Below are positions 34,541-46,351 of a DNA stretch of 64,000 nucleotides, one piece after another (the stretch's first letter is position 1; each line of letters opens with the position of its first letter). The DNA is from Tomocerus qinae. Taxonomy: Eukaryota; Arthropoda; Collembola; Entomobryomorpha; Tomoceridae. The position numbers were made by a program, and so were the translations under genes. The stretch lies in NCBI GenBank assembly GCA_020055645.1, contig CM034547.1:59646909-59710908 (forward strand), given 5' to 3'. Below the pieces are notes generated by a model, which saw only the letters and a program-made list of their open reading frames with translations, did no database searches and had not been told where the DNA came from.

Positions 34541-34960
34541 TCATTTTCCAAAACCCCCCAAACATTTGGGACTTGGCTCTACTTTATTAAGTTTTTCCCA
34601 TTCTCCTTCTGTTTTTGCAACAATGCTAAGTGCATGTAGACCAGTATTCAGCTCGTCCAACAATACTTCATGGACCTTAAATAGAAAAATAAGTATATAA
34701 ACTTTTTATACATTCCATCCTTGAACAAGGCATTAGCATACGTATGTATAGCTTAAATAATTATTTTACTCATTAACCTTCTGATGACGTTTTACAAGAG
34801 GCACACCTTCAAACGCTTTTGAAACAACAATAACTTTAAAATGAGTTTCAGCCTCTTTAGGGACATTATGCATGTGAGACTCGTTGATTAATTCCAAATG
34901 GACAGCATTTAATGACGCTTGCAAAAGATTTTTCATCCGAGCAGTTCTTGTAGCCATCAT
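34541..34960 (-). CDS. BOLA1: BolA-like protein 1
   Basis: Two exons, 34960-34778 and 34675-34541, give 105 residues. The BolA core is clear: the HLELINESHMHN region, ETHFKVIVVSKAFEG, then VKRHQKVHEVLLDEL across the intron and GLHALSI. The Cys of the C-terminal PKCLGG and the His of RHQ are the positions used by BolA1-type proteins, which with monothiol glutaredoxin 5 handle [2Fe-2S] clusters in mitochondria. The N-terminus before the core is short but has Arg and no acidic residues, allowing mitochondrial import. The first Met (34960) or the next codon is the start; no other in-frame Met lies upstream. The phase-0 intron is placed by matching the family's VH..L..EL helix. Confidence 0.92.
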
Positions 34961-35557
34961 TGCATCCAATGCAAATTCAAATAATATGAATAATATTATT
35001 ATGAGTTAGACTGTCCAAAGAAGTCGAAATCTGGGCATAATAATAATTTACATTTTAAAAATGATTAATGTATATTTTTGTAAATAAACAAGTAAACATT
35101 ATTAAATTACTACCAGCATGCTTACTAAAAAGAAAAAACGGCTGACTATAGGTAGTTATTTGTAAAAGTTTCTCACAATTGCTGGTTGAGTAATAAGTGC
35201 TTATTTGTAAGTAAGTCCCATATAATTAACTGCAAAATTGTGGTTGTCAATTGTCACTTGATCAGTTGTCAATTATGATTTGTACGAAAGATGAAAGATA
35301 AATTGAAAAGTTGAAAATTGAACATCAGTGAATTTCCCATCCCACATGCCACATATAAACTAACACCACACAAATTTTTGTTTAGACGCGCCAAGACGAT
35401 GGGTGGTAAATATCCGCTGGCAATTTGGAATATAAAATCGACCCCCGTCCTCCGTCATTCCGCCGCAGCAACAGCAACAGACAGCAGCCGTATTTATTGT
35501 TATATTCTTGCAACGTCAATGTACAGGAGAGGATACGACCTATACTGTGGCCGGATA
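34961..35557. other. Upstream region of BOLA1
   Basis: Carries the BOLA1 promoter by position. On the plus strand two overlapping frames near 35390-35580 run into the fold-back element at 35558 and show no homology, so no gene is called. Confidence 0.35.
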
Positions 35558-36522
35558 GAATTCGTGGGGATTTTCAAATTCTGACCACACTCAAAAACGA
35601 TTCTGATTGGTGGAAATTTTTTTCCATTAGCCAATGAAATTGCAGAGATTCATAATCAAATTCTATATGCTCTCTAGTTACTACCCCAAGGGGTAATATT
35701 TCATGAAACAATGCTCCCAATAGTGAATAGCGTGTGCACCTATGGTAAGATAATGCAAACTAAGAGTTTTACTCTATCAGAAACTCATTGCACATTGAAA
35801 GGCATAGTCAGCCGAGTGAAGCCTAATCTATTAACCTAGTAGTCTATTTATAATTGTATATTTTCATATATATCTTCTAATTTTAAGTTAAAAGTTAATT
35901 TGATCATGCTGTAGTGTATATATGAATTTTCATAGTGCCGTGATATTGTTATTCTGCGTGTATCAATATTTATAGAAGTCTGGAATTTTCTAAAATATTT
36001 CTAAAATGTAAACTATTATATTATGTACATAGTTCGAGTACAGTACACCTGCATAAATAGCTAGTATTGTATTGTATAGCATTGTATGTAATGTTATTTA
36101 TTATTATACCATTCACGTCAGTAAGTACTTGCCGGCCCGTTATAATATACGGATTGATATATTATTCAGTTTTCACTGTTTGGAGTTTAATAAAACACTA
36201 CTGTAGCTTTAAATCATACTCTTCCGAAACTCGCTTCTGTGTCACACTGTCTACGACTATGTCTTTCAATAGTTTCAATGTGCAATAAGTTTCTGATAGA
36301 GTAAAACTCTTAGTTTGCATTATCTTACCATAGGTGCACACGCTATTCACTATTGAGAGCATTGTTTCATGAAATATTATCCCTTGGGGTAGTAAGTAGT
36401 GACTAGTAAGCATATAGAATTTGATTATGAATCTCTGCAATTTCATTGGCTAATGGAAAAAAATTTCCACCAATCAGAATCGTTTTTGAGTGTGGTCAGA
36501 ATTTGAAAATCCCCATGGATTC
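35558..36522. mobile_element. CCAAT-type fold-back element
   Basis: Left arm GAATTCGTGGGGATTTTC..., right arm closing as the complement with GGATTC at 36522. Arms of about 250 bp contain GATTCTGATTGG, TTAGCCAATGAAATTGCAGA, CCCCAAGGGGTA and the GTAAAACTCTTAGTTTGC segment in opposite orientation. The centre is unique AT-rich DNA. Arm sequence is related to that at 59200-59950. No clear target duplication. Confidence 0.8.
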
Positions 36523-36589
36523 AATATTGGGACTAGTACTGTGAAAAGTAAGGTATTGTTGACTTTGTAAACGGAGTGACTACGCCGGT

Positions 36590-36873
36590 AATCTCTTCCA
36601 TAGTAACTGAAGTAACACAGGGTTTGATTTGTCGCCCGTCTGGTGTGTGCTAAAAGTGATTTTAACGTGTGAAAGTTATGTCACGCCCTTCTGCCCTGTA
36701 CGAAAGTCATTTTGGATTTTGGATATGACCTCTAGGCTGTTTCCATAGGGCTGTAAAAACAGATCAAATTGGTCACTCTACCTTTAGCTTTCACACGTTA
36801 AAATCACTTTTAGCACACACCAGACGGCCGACAAATCTAACCCTATGTTATTTCAGTTAATATGGAAGGGATA
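36590..36873. repeat. Inverted-repeat MITE
   Basis: Arms share GTGTGTGCTAAAAGTGATT at about 36640 and the complement near 36810, with the TCCATA...AACACAGGG segment further out. A solo relative lies at 58547-58660. No ORF. Confidence 0.7.
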
Positions 36874-37810
36874 GCAAGTATAGGTCCCCTATAGCTATCT
36901 CTTCTGTACATTTAGGTTAACTGAATTTAACAATACTAATATTATGATCCTATGCTACTCCTATACATTACATCATAGCTCTTGATATCTGAAAGGCACG
37001 CGAAAGGCAGGTAATTAAAATCCGACGAAAATCCATCATTTATTTTATTTAATACATAATATTTTATCAGTTATTAAAGTCTTAATTTCAAAATTTTACG
37101 CATAAACATTATAGGTTTTATACGCTAATGTTAACCTTTAGTAGACTTAAATGACTTGCTTTATGTAATATGCATTACATACGCGCTTGTTACGAATTTC
37201 AACATAAAGCCGCACGGTTCATGGCGTAGAGTATTGTCCTTAAAGTACTTCCTTTGCAGTTTGCAGTTTACATACCTAAATAATTAACAATTTTGCAAGA
37301 GATTTTAATCTTGAAGTGAAATTATAATTATCTTAGAGATATGAAATATATTAACACATGCGACACCTCTCGGCTCCTCTCTTAATCCCAGCTGCTTTAA
37401 AGTTGAATTTACCACTAAAATGAAATGCAAATACCGGTCCACCTAGTCTTGTCCTGTGCTCCTCACTTATCTCGATGCGAATATGTTCCTCATGTCACAA
37501 CAAAAAAATGAAGTTTTTTCCCCAGTTACAAATCATTTATCTTTATAGATTATCAATACGGTTATATCAATAAATCCCCAAATTTTAAATTGATTATGAC
37601 AATTTTAGCCTCTGCCTGACAGTCTGTTTATTATAATGATGTAATCTCTGTCTATCCTCTCCGTTATCCAAATCAATTAAGTATTTCCTTGCGTAGTGTC
37701 ACGTCGTGGACTTAAAAGAATGAGAAAATTATTCCCCTCATATAATAACAGTTTGTCATTGTTACTGACGATAATAAGAAATCAGGGAGGGTTTGGGTGG
37801 GATGTGTTAA

Positions 37811-37912
37811 TATATTTCATATCTCTAAGATAATTATAATTTCACTTCAAGATTAAAATCTCTTGCAAAATTGTTAATTATCTGTCGAGATCTTCCATAT
37901 ATTAACACATGC
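37811..37912. repeat. Internal complementary region of DIRS element 2
   Basis: Bases 37811-37878 are the complement of 37285-37351; the following GAGATCTTCCATATATTAA segment repeats the complement of the right end near 41745-41770. The two halves meet at TTGTTAATTATCTGTCG, the predicted circle junction. Confidence 0.88.
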
Positions 37913-38720
37913 GATTTTGAAGCTCGTTTACCATTTTTTGATAATACACCCTCGGCAAAGGCATCTGAGTAGGAGGGTCTATAGTAGGAACACCCGATAG
38001 CTTTGCAGCTGTCGTGGAAGCGGACCTTATCGAATGGGCTGTAAAAATGTTTGGCACCCCAGATATCCGAATCATCTGTAAAAATCATCTTGATACTGTG
38101 GCTGTTGAGACCCCCTTGTTGGGTTTTATGTACGAGATAACCAATTGGTCGGTTAATCTTAATTGCTTTGTTCTTTCTATGTACTCTTCCAATGCGTTTA
38201 CGGGCACAACTTCGGATTTAAAGGATACTTTGCATAAAAAGGAATCAGGTTGGAAAGACGGTCTTGAAGTCTTCCTTAACTCATTATGTTGAAACACTAC
38301 TCCTTCTGGTTTACACTGCATAGTTGATAGATTCAATTTTTTGAATATCAGATGCTCTATCTGCAATAGTCAGAGCTAAAAGTGATACTAACTTTTTAGA
38401 AAGGAGTTCTAATGATAACTTCTTGTTTTCTGGTAAACTCTCTTAAGTAATTACTTAAAAGGCTTACATCCCAGGTTTGCCTGTATTTTGGTACTGGTGG
38501 TTTTTCGTTGAAAATTCCTTTTAACAACTTGATCACTAGTGGATGATTTCCAATTCTGAAAGTTTCTATCGAAGGTAATTTGTTAGATAGTGCTGATCTA
38601 TGAACGTTTATTGTATAATAGGTTAATTTTTTCTCACATTCCAAAAATGAAAGATAGTTGAGGACTTGAGTTATAGAAACTGAAACGGGATTAAACGCCC
38701 TTTCACTGCACAAGCGTATA
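37834..38720 (-). pseudogene. Tyrosine recombinase of DIRS element 2
   Basis: The N-terminal part is fused to the end of the RNase H frame (ERTLQLLNLS...SAWMPYIRLCSERAF) as a core-binding domain. The remainder continues in other frames between 38366 and 37834, with an LTIADRASD-like segment at the change of frame and a C-terminal Pro-rich stretch. At least two frame changes are needed, so it is not expected to be active. Confidence 0.65.
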
Positions 38721-40436
38721 TAGGGCATCCATGCGGACCTGTATGTTTTAGCTATTCTACTTCTGATGGACAGATTAAGGAGTTGCAGAGTCCTTTCTGA
38801 AAATTGATGATTTTCGTCACATCTCCGGTTACCGGCCAAGCAAAACGGTGGAAACGCATAACAGTTTTCCTGACTCCAGTCGAGTGTGAAGGCATCCGTT
38901 CCTTCGACTTTGGGATCTGGTTTCCAACTCCAATACCTTGTCAACTGGTTGTTGTTGCGATTGGTAAATAAATCCACTTCTGAATGGAATTGGTATATTA
39001 AGGTTTGAGCAATATTCTCTTCTAGTTTCCAGTCGCTTGCATCTCTTGCATTGCGAGACTCCCAATCGGCCCATATGTTTAATCTCCCGGGGAGGTATTC
39101 CGCTTTTACCCATTTGTTGTTTGCTATGCACCAATCCCAAATTTCCAATGCTACTTCGTTTAATGTCGATGATTTTGTTCCACCTAAGTGGTTGACGTAT
39201 GTCACCGCCGATCGATTGTCCATTCGTAAAAGAACTGTTGAATATCTTGTTGCAAAAGTTTGAAGGGCTAGTTTTTCCTCCAACAATTCGAGGTAATTTA
39301 TGTGGCTGTAGGTTAACTTTTCTGTCACAGACCAACTTCCTCCAGTGGTTATACTCTTGCTTTGTGCGCCCCAACCGGTCAGACAAGCATCTGAATCGAT
39401 AATAATTGTTTCTTCCTCTTGGTTGATTGAGGATCCTTGCAATTAGAGAGCATTCCGATCCCACCACGCTATTTCTTAAAACTTTCTTTAAACTGAATCC
39501 CAAAATTTCTTTACTTGAAGATTTTGGATTAATTCCCTCTACAAGCTTCTCATGTGTAAACTCCTTGTCCGAACGCTGATAGATAGGGAGTTCAGATACC
39601 CTATGAACTGGGCTAACTTCCTGCAAGTTAACTTTGTGTCCTGTAGAATAATCATACATTGTTGTTTCAATTTCTCAAATTTACACTTAGGAGTGTTAAA
39701 TGTCATTTGTTTTGAGTCAATCTCCACCCCTAAAAGTTTTATGGATTGCATCGGGTCTAACACAGACTTTTTAAAATTTATCACAAATCCTAGTGATTCA
39801 AAAAATTGCAACAGTTTGAATGATAACTGAATTTAAATTCTCTGCCACCTTATCCATTATTAGTAAGTCGTCAATAAAGATAATCAATTTTATCGCTTGC
39901 TTCCTCAAGTGCGATGCGACAACCTTAGTTAATTTTGTAAACACAAATGGGGCTGTTGCTAAACCAAAGGGAAGACAGCAAAACTGGAATATTTTTTCTT
40001 CCATTTAAACTGAAGATACTTTCTATCTTGTTGCCGTACCCGGTACTACAAAGTAGGCATCTTCCAAATCGATCTTTGCTATTCACATGTCACGCTCTAG
40101 GATAACTTGTAATAAATTAACGTGTTCCATCTTAAAATGTTCGATTTGTAAGAAAGTATTCAATGGTTTGAAATTAAGGATTAGTCTCCACCCAATATCA
40201 CTTTTGGGGGCGAGGAACAACTGGCTTAAGAAATAAGGGTTATTACATTCCTCAATAGCTCCTTTGGATAATAATTTTGAAACTTCTTGGTCAATAATAT
40301 GCTCATTTTCTTTGTTAACAATATGTGGCCAAGGGTTTAAATGCTCTGGGGGAACTTCCAAAAATGGTAACCGATACCCCCTAACCGTTTCAATTACCCA
40401 TGGGTCATTACTTAGAGCCATCCAATTTTTTTCCAA
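38396..40436 (-). pseudogene. Broken RT / RNase H of DIRS element 2
   Basis: RT pieces lie at 40436-40083 (LFLAPKSDIGWRLILNFKPLN), 40004-39798 (FIDDLL catalytic motif, LPFGLATAP) and 39811-39539. The RNase H piece at 39442-38396 has the DSDACLTGWGAQ motif and INYLELLEE. Frame shifts and stops separate the pieces, while domain order is preserved. This indicates an aging copy. Confidence 0.85.
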
Positions 40437-41583
40437 AATGCTTTACCCGCCCCGCGATTTTCTTTGTATTATTAATGGTAACTGCACCTGTATTATACTC
40501 AACCGGATTATAGTTTGGTCTCGGAGTATATGGTGGTCTGTTGGAAAAACCCCTCCGATTAAACTGTCCTCTAAAGTTGGAGTATCCTTGTCGATTTCCT
40601 TCGAATTTTCCTCTATATTGAAAAGGAGTTTCGAATCTGCCTCTCTTAGGTCTTGGTTCGACATTTCGAGAGAAATAGTTCATTTCCTTAGTTAGTTCTA
40701 CTGACTCCTTGATTTCTGATCTTAACCTCGGTCCAAATAATTCTGTGGATTCCGGGTTCTCAGTTGTTCGCTTAGCGTAACCTTCCATTTGCGGATGTAT
40801 AGCTAATCTTATTAAAAATAAATAAAAATATTAATCTTTGCCTTTCGTACGAATACTGAGCATTGACATTTCCAACTAGGGCTAAGGCATAGTTAATTGC
40901 TTCCGTCACTACGTGTGGGACAACTTACAGCTTTTCAACCTTGGCCTGGCTACTAATGACATGAACATTTGCCAACGGGCCAATACAGTCCAACAATTTT
41001 CTTTGGATAGATTCGATTGAAAATAATCCTCTATTTCGTCTCAAATTAATACGACGGTGTTTCAGCATTTGCCATATAGCATTGTCCGCTCTTGGCATGG
41101 TAGTGACCGTTGACTTGGTTAAAGGATACTTTGCCAAAATGTGGCCTCTTTCATCTTTGGTCAACGGATGCTTCATGGATCTTTTTAGAGCTGCCCCAGT
41201 TTTTACTGTGGACTGGCAGCTTCCGCATACGGATCAACGTCCCCCTCCACAATCGTCATTTGAATCGGGGTAAGACCCATCCTCCTCAGAGTCGTTAATG
41301 AAAGATCGGTCAAGGTCGTGACTTGGCCCGGTTCGCTTTGTTACAGGTGAGGTCACTTTGACATCTTTGCCTGGTTCTGTGGTTACAGGCATGATGTTTT
41401 GCTTCGGAGCACTGGTGCGTTGGTTACAGTGCTCCGATTAACTTATTTTTCGACAAGTTCAGCATTTGTCGGCACTAAGGTTTGTGACACCGATGAAACT
41501 AATTCCTCCATCGTCACAATCGGGGTTGGAATACTGGACTCCTGCTGCTGGCTCGTCCCACTATTTTGAATTTCTTCACTCAT
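40408..41583 (-). pseudogene. Broken Gag-like region of DIRS element 2
   Basis: A start codon at 41583 opens MSEEIQNSGTSQQQ and stops after about 46 codons. Further pieces follow at 41176-40925 and 40788-40408, the last with an Arg/Gly/Phe-rich tail (YSNFRGQFNRRGFSNR). Composition resembles other DIRS ORF1 products. Interrupted by stops. Confidence 0.6.
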
Positions 41584-41790
41584 TTTTGGAGCACCAAAAA
41601 TGTTTCACTGTTGACTGAGAGAGAGCTGAGAGATAAGTGAGGAGCACAGGACAAGACTAGGTGGACCGGTATTTGCATTTCATTTTAGTGGTAAATTCAA
41701 CTTTAAAGCAGCTGGGATTAAGAGAGGAGCCGAGAGGTGTCGCATGTGTTATTATATGGAAGATCTCGACAGATAATTAGTATTTTTATG

Positions 41791-41905
41791 TCGCCCGAGT
41801 AAGCGAGCTTACAGAACCACACAATGCGTTCGTCCATTGGCGCGATAACTTTTGAATAAATAAACGGATTTTGACAAAACATGGCAAGCACATTGTCTAT
41901 GGTCA
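41791..41905. repeat. Dispersed repeat with TCGCCCGAGTAAGCGAGC start
   Basis: TCGCCCGAGTAAGCGAGCTT, ACAGAACCACACA, then GCGATAACTTTTGAA and GGATTTTGACAAAAC. It matches the layout of the left end of the composite repeat at 4945 and the inverted block at 7560-7680. It abuts the right end of DIRS element 2. Confidence 0.6.
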
Positions 41906-41909
41906 GTGC

Positions 41910-42205
41910 AAGGCAAATAGACTGACTCTCGTCCCCTTCTCCCCCTACCCCCTCCCCGCATCAGGTGGGTTCAGTAGAGGGAGATCCCATAAGAGAGTTT
42001 GAACTTTTATATGGAGCTTGCAATTTACTCCTGAAGGGTGGGCATCCATGACTACCAGCATCTTGGTCTGGGACCGGAATGGGACTAATTCAAAAGAGAG
42101 TCCCATATAAAAGTTCAAACTCTCTCATGGGACTTTCTCTACTAAACCCACCTGATGCGGGGAAGGGGATGGGGAGGAGGGGGTGGGAATCATTCTATTT
42201 GCCTT
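41910..42205. repeat. Fold-back repeat beside DIRS element 2
   Basis: Arms at 41910-42020 and 42090-42205 are reverse complements (AAGGCAAATAG, GCATCAGGTGGGTT, TCCCATATAAAAGTTCAAAC). The loop is about 70 bp. Non-coding. It directly follows the dispersed repeat at 41791 and may be part of the same unit. Confidence 0.75.
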
Positions 42206-43669
42206 GGGTCAGTGCAAGGAATAGGAAGACCAGCTTAGGCTTCTATGTGTCTCCCAAGTATATCTCTCATCAGAGCTCCTTGCTGTTGCTACAAGTCCAC
42301 AGAAATCCGCAGCCGTTTTGCTATTGGACGTACACAGCCGCTCTCTCATTGGCTCTCGTATATACCTATGTGTATTCTATGCGTGGACCTTTTCTCTTAT
42401 GGAAGTTGGTATTCTATAGTGAAGCGCCAGCTTCAGCGCCACCTATCGGTATTCTATGGGTCAGTGGTAATCCCTATTGATATTGATCCACAACATCAGT
42501 CCATTTTTTGTCAAATACCACATTCTCACTTTTTGTCCTCAAACAGGAAAAACGGGCATTAACAAGTTCTATCACGTTTGTAATAAATTGTTATCAAATA
42601 TTATAAAATATTTCGCATCGCTTTTAGCAAAGTTGACGTTTAAAAATAAAGCATCTAACGTAGAAAGTAGTGAAGTAACGAAATAAATTTACTTTGCAAT
42701 TCTGATAATTTATAGTCAATATTATTTCCATTGGATTTCTGTTAATTTTAAATGAGAGATAAAATTTGTAGAATTCATCTCAACGTACCCATTTATCAAC
42801 TATGTTGTATGTTAACATAAGGGAACACTGTGTTGTATAAAATCGTGTGGTGTCCTGTCCACTTCCCGCACCTAACAGTTATTATGTTTCGCATCATAAG
42901 TGGGCGTCGCCAAATGCCCACTGCGCCGATGTATTATTTCGCATGATAACCAATGCGAGTTGTGTCCGTTTCTCGCATCACTTCGCACGTATTCACATGC
43001 GAATAACGTCATCGTTTTCGCATACAATGATCCTTACGACCTCTGTTGATGCGGTCGTTTGTTATTGAATGCTAATGCGTGCCACATTTAAATAATGAAT
43101 AAAATACACTTTAATAGAATTATCAATGTTATTTATTTTTCAAAATTAAACTATCAATATACGAATTAAAAATTTATTTGGAATTCATATTTTATGTTCT
43201 GATCAGATACAAGATAGCAAATTACATAATTCAACAACATGGTTATCAGCTGATAATTTTTACATCACATTTCATTTCTACCCAATTGAACACCAAATTA
43301 TAAGACAGATAATAACATACTATAATAGCTTGATTTTTTACAAATACTTTAGTTTAGTTTTAAAAATGCTTTTTTTACTAAGTACAATACATCGCACAAA
43401 AAAAGCATAACAATAAGGTATTGAATTAAGTGGTAGTTATGAATTTCATACTAATTTTTTAAACAAATAATGTCCATTTCATTTTTAAATACAAAAACCA
43501 ATAAAACGGTGTGGTAATCTAAAATAGTCACAAGTATCAAACATGTACTTAAATTATAAACGTGTTAAAATTTTACAGTTCACTTCATATAATATATTTA
43601 CACGGCGAATTAAAAAATAACCAGAAATGGGAAATGGGATGTACACTTTACAAAATAATTTTAGGTATT
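42206..43669. other. Intergenic stretch
   Basis: No gene supported. It contains a cluster of TTCGCAT motifs at 42886-43030, one of which (42938-42958) recurs as a 21-bp inverted match at 46306-46326. The rest is AT-rich without structure. Confidence 0.4.
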
Positions 43670-43707
43670 ATGCAGTAAACAACATTCCGGAATGTTGTTT
43701 ACTGCAT
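43670..43707. repeat. 38-bp perfect palindrome
   Basis: Half-site ATGCAGTAAACAACATTCC followed by its exact complement, no spacer. First of four CCGG-centred palindromes in this region. Confidence 0.95.
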
Positions 43708-44239
43708 GTACTCTAATTGTTTTATAATTTTTATAAATTAAAGCAAGTTTACAACTGCAAGCTAATTACGAAATATTGAAATAAATACCTAGGCTACTAC
43801 ATTATGTAATCATATCCCTGCTGTAACTTTTTAAAATCAGATTCCATTGATGACTCCTAGTAGTAGGTTTATTGGCTGTCGAAGTTTCAGGTTTATTTTT
43901 TGAGTCTAATTCTTTTTTCCAACTTTTCTGCTTTGTTAAGATTCCGTAAACTCAGTTTTGTATCATAGTAATTACATACTTAGAGCCAATTCATTTGCCT
44001 GAAAAAAAGAAATGAGTTATTGTATTTTACGACATTAAAACAAACACTACATAGCATGGTCCAACAGAATGACAAAACGATTATTCACAGTGCAAAAGCA
44101 TTTTTTGTTAAAAAATAGACTTTATCGAATTAAAAATTCAAGGATTCAAACTTTACGAAATTATCTTTACGAAATATTTAATTCTAAAGATAACAGATTA
44201 GCGAAGCAACATGATAATAGTTGTAGTAGTTAATAGAAT

Positions 44240-46351
44240 CAAAAATTTACCTTTTTAAATTTTAGGCACGATTGGTAGCAAATTAACCCATTGGTAGTGT
44301 AGTTGGTAGTTTCAGTATCCAAAAGTAAGTTTCCATCCAATTTTATATTTCTGATCCAATAAAACCCCTGTGATTGTGTCATTATTAGCTGAAATCTAGC
44401 TTTTGTTTTCTGAAATAAAAAAGCATTTAAAAGCATTTTCTGAAGTAAAGTACTAAACGGATGGACTATTTCGTAACAACGTTCCGGAACGTTGTTACAA
44501 AATTAATATTCTACATTTCCAACCCATACTAAAATTACTTCTGACTAAATATACTTTTTATGTCTACATTTGTTTACTTAATTCTATGTCACTAGCAACA
44601 TATGTACCTGGACATTAATTTTAAGTTTTTGCTACGGTAGACTGCCGGAATGTAATTCAAGTCGTTAGATGGATAATCAAGGCCATGTTTTCAAAAATGT
44701 TTGAAATAGTTAATCGTTGTTCTGGTAGGTTTCTTTAATAGAATGGAACTCAGGTTGTCCACAAATACTCATCAACCCCGAAAGTCACAACAGTCAATGC
44801 AAGTCCTGTAAATGAGTAAATACATATTATTTTATCATTTGGATGTTGTTTCAGTTTTCTGTTCCAAATTTCATTTTATACAACAAATGATGTGTCCATA
44901 ACTAAATGGTATGACCTTGTGTTATGATTCCCATTTGTAAATTCTACCAAGTATTATTTCTCTTTCGTACTTCAGTCTTTGCCTTCAAAAATACAATAGT
45001 TAAATAATTAATGAGATATTTTGTCATTATTTCCATGATATATTTTAATTAACTATGATGAAATAATGTGATGCTCAATCTTGATGAGGAAATTGCAATT
45101 ATTATTACCTTGCAGAATATAACAACCCGTCCAGCGGTTTTCAAAAAAGATGCTTGTTTCAAAACAGCTGAAAATCTGGTTTTCGTTTTCTGAAATAAGA
45201 AATAATTTAAAAATGTACAATTCACTAACCGCATGTATTACTTCGTAACAACGTTCCGGAACGTTGTTACGATGTTAATATTCCAAAATTTCTATCCTGT
45301 ACCAAGAATTTGTACTGAGAGAAAAATTAGGCGTAACTTTTGTTAACTTCTTCATTTTTGGTCATAAATAACTGTTGTTGTAAGTGCCATCTCCGGGAAC
45401 TCAGGTTGTCTACAGATTCCTAAAAACATTCCCACAAAAGTCCAACACATTAGGCAGCCAGTCCTGTAAATTATGACAAAAATTATTTTTTTAGGTGAAT
45501 GTATTATTTTAGTCATCTGCTCCGAATTTTATTAACTACGAAAAGTGCACTTTGTATTTAATTAATTGTTATACACCTCGGCAAAAAGTGCGCTTTTTCT
45601 CCTTTTGTTGACTTACCAGTAGATATTTCTTCTTTGTACTTTAGTTTTCGGCTGCAAAATACAATGAAGAAATAAGTAATTTGATATTTTGTCCATTTAT
45701 TGCATTTGATGTATTTTGGTGATCTGTGGTGGAAAACTGTGATAATATTTGATAAAGAAAATACGATTGTAGAGTTACATTTACCAATCCAGCAGTTATT
45801 AAAAAGAAAAGTTCCTTCAACACCCCGGGGTGTTGAAGTTGGTCACGTCCCCGCATTCTTAGAGAGCTATAGATGGACATTCTTGTATCAAAAATTATAA
45901 TTTACTGTAAAATAAAAAGTATTTCAATAATTTTTTGTCAGTCGGTTATTCAGAAAAACTTATTTAGGCACTCTTGGGTCTGTTGATGATTGACTACGAA
46001 AGGGAAGAAAAAATACAATACCTGTTTTTTCTTTGAGTAGTAGAAAATGTCCAGCAGATGTAACTTTCAGTCCCTTTAAACGTTGTTGTCATTTTCAAAA
46101 TCCGACAAACAGGAGAAGGGGGTAATTAGCCATAAATACCGTTTAAAAACATTTTGTCCGTCACAATCAACAATTTTGTGATGTACCCACTTTCCAAGAT
46201 TCGACCTGGAGCGCGGCGTTCTTACCAGAATGTATCTTTTATGATAAGCATTTGCATTACTTCTCACAGTTTCGTATTGATAGGCCCCTCCTACTAGGAG
46301 GGAGTTCGCATTGGTTATCATGCGAAGCAATGCGAAACGATAGGAACCCAA
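44240..46351 (-). CDS. Candidate gene with repeated exon-like units
   Basis: Low confidence. On the minus strand several segments have acceptor and donor sites and similar content: 46351 to about 46235 (ending YHKRYIL before GTAAGA), a segment near 46065-46023 (VTSAGHFLLLKEK), one ending LITAGL before GTAAAT near 45780, one at about 45195-45108 (KTKTRFSAVLKQASFLKTAG, then GTAATA), and one at about 44412-44250 (KTKARFQLIMTQSQGFYWIR ... LKFKK, then GTAAAT). The recurring F..(V/I)...AG or QG pattern and the shared KTKxRF start suggest duplicated exons, perhaps of a beta-rich or lectin-like domain. I could not close a complete model or identify a family. Confidence 0.3.
44473..44498. repeat. 26-bp perfect palindrome, copy A
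   Basis: Half-site GTAACAACGTTCC and its exact complement. Identical to 45245-45270; preceded by TTC in both places. It lies about 60 bp upstream, in minus orientation, of an exon-like segment. Confidence 0.95.
45245..45270. repeat. 26-bp perfect palindrome, copy B
   Basis: Same 26 bases as 44473-44498. The neighbouring GTTTTCTGAAATAA block is also shared at a similar distance, so the two belong to a tandem duplication about 772 bp apart. Confidence 0.95.
45815..45838. repeat. 24-bp perfect palindrome
   Basis: Half-site CTTCAACACCCC and its exact complement, with a CCGG centre like the other three but different arms. It falls inside an exon-like open frame. Confidence 0.95.

Larger units (their letters stand above)
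37280..41779 (-). mobile_element. DIRS-type retroelement, frames broken but recombinase region present
   Basis: About 4.5 kb with the same plan as the element at 22719. Inverted terminal repeats lie at about 37357-37480 and 41630-41756 (CACATGCGACACCTCTCGG and its complement). An internal complementary region at about 37811-37912 is the complement of the left end (TAATTAACAATTTTGCAAG...) joined to the right end (...GATCTCGACAGATAATTA). Flanks share ATAATTA at both ends. Gag-like, RT, RNase H and tyrosine recombinase sequences follow in the expected order on the minus strand, but stops and frameshifts break them. It is too different from element 1 to be its direct source. Confidence 0.88.

Noticed and set aside
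42079..42562. 133- and 105-codon overlapping plus-strand frames
   Set aside because: They lie over the right arm of a fold-back repeat and adjoining repetitive DNA; both frames are open together, as expected from composition rather than coding.
43678..43707. Heat-shock-element reading of the ATTCCGGAAT palindrome
   Set aside because: The nGAAn units are not arranged in the three-unit alternation expected of a heat-shock element, and the palindrome extends far beyond them.
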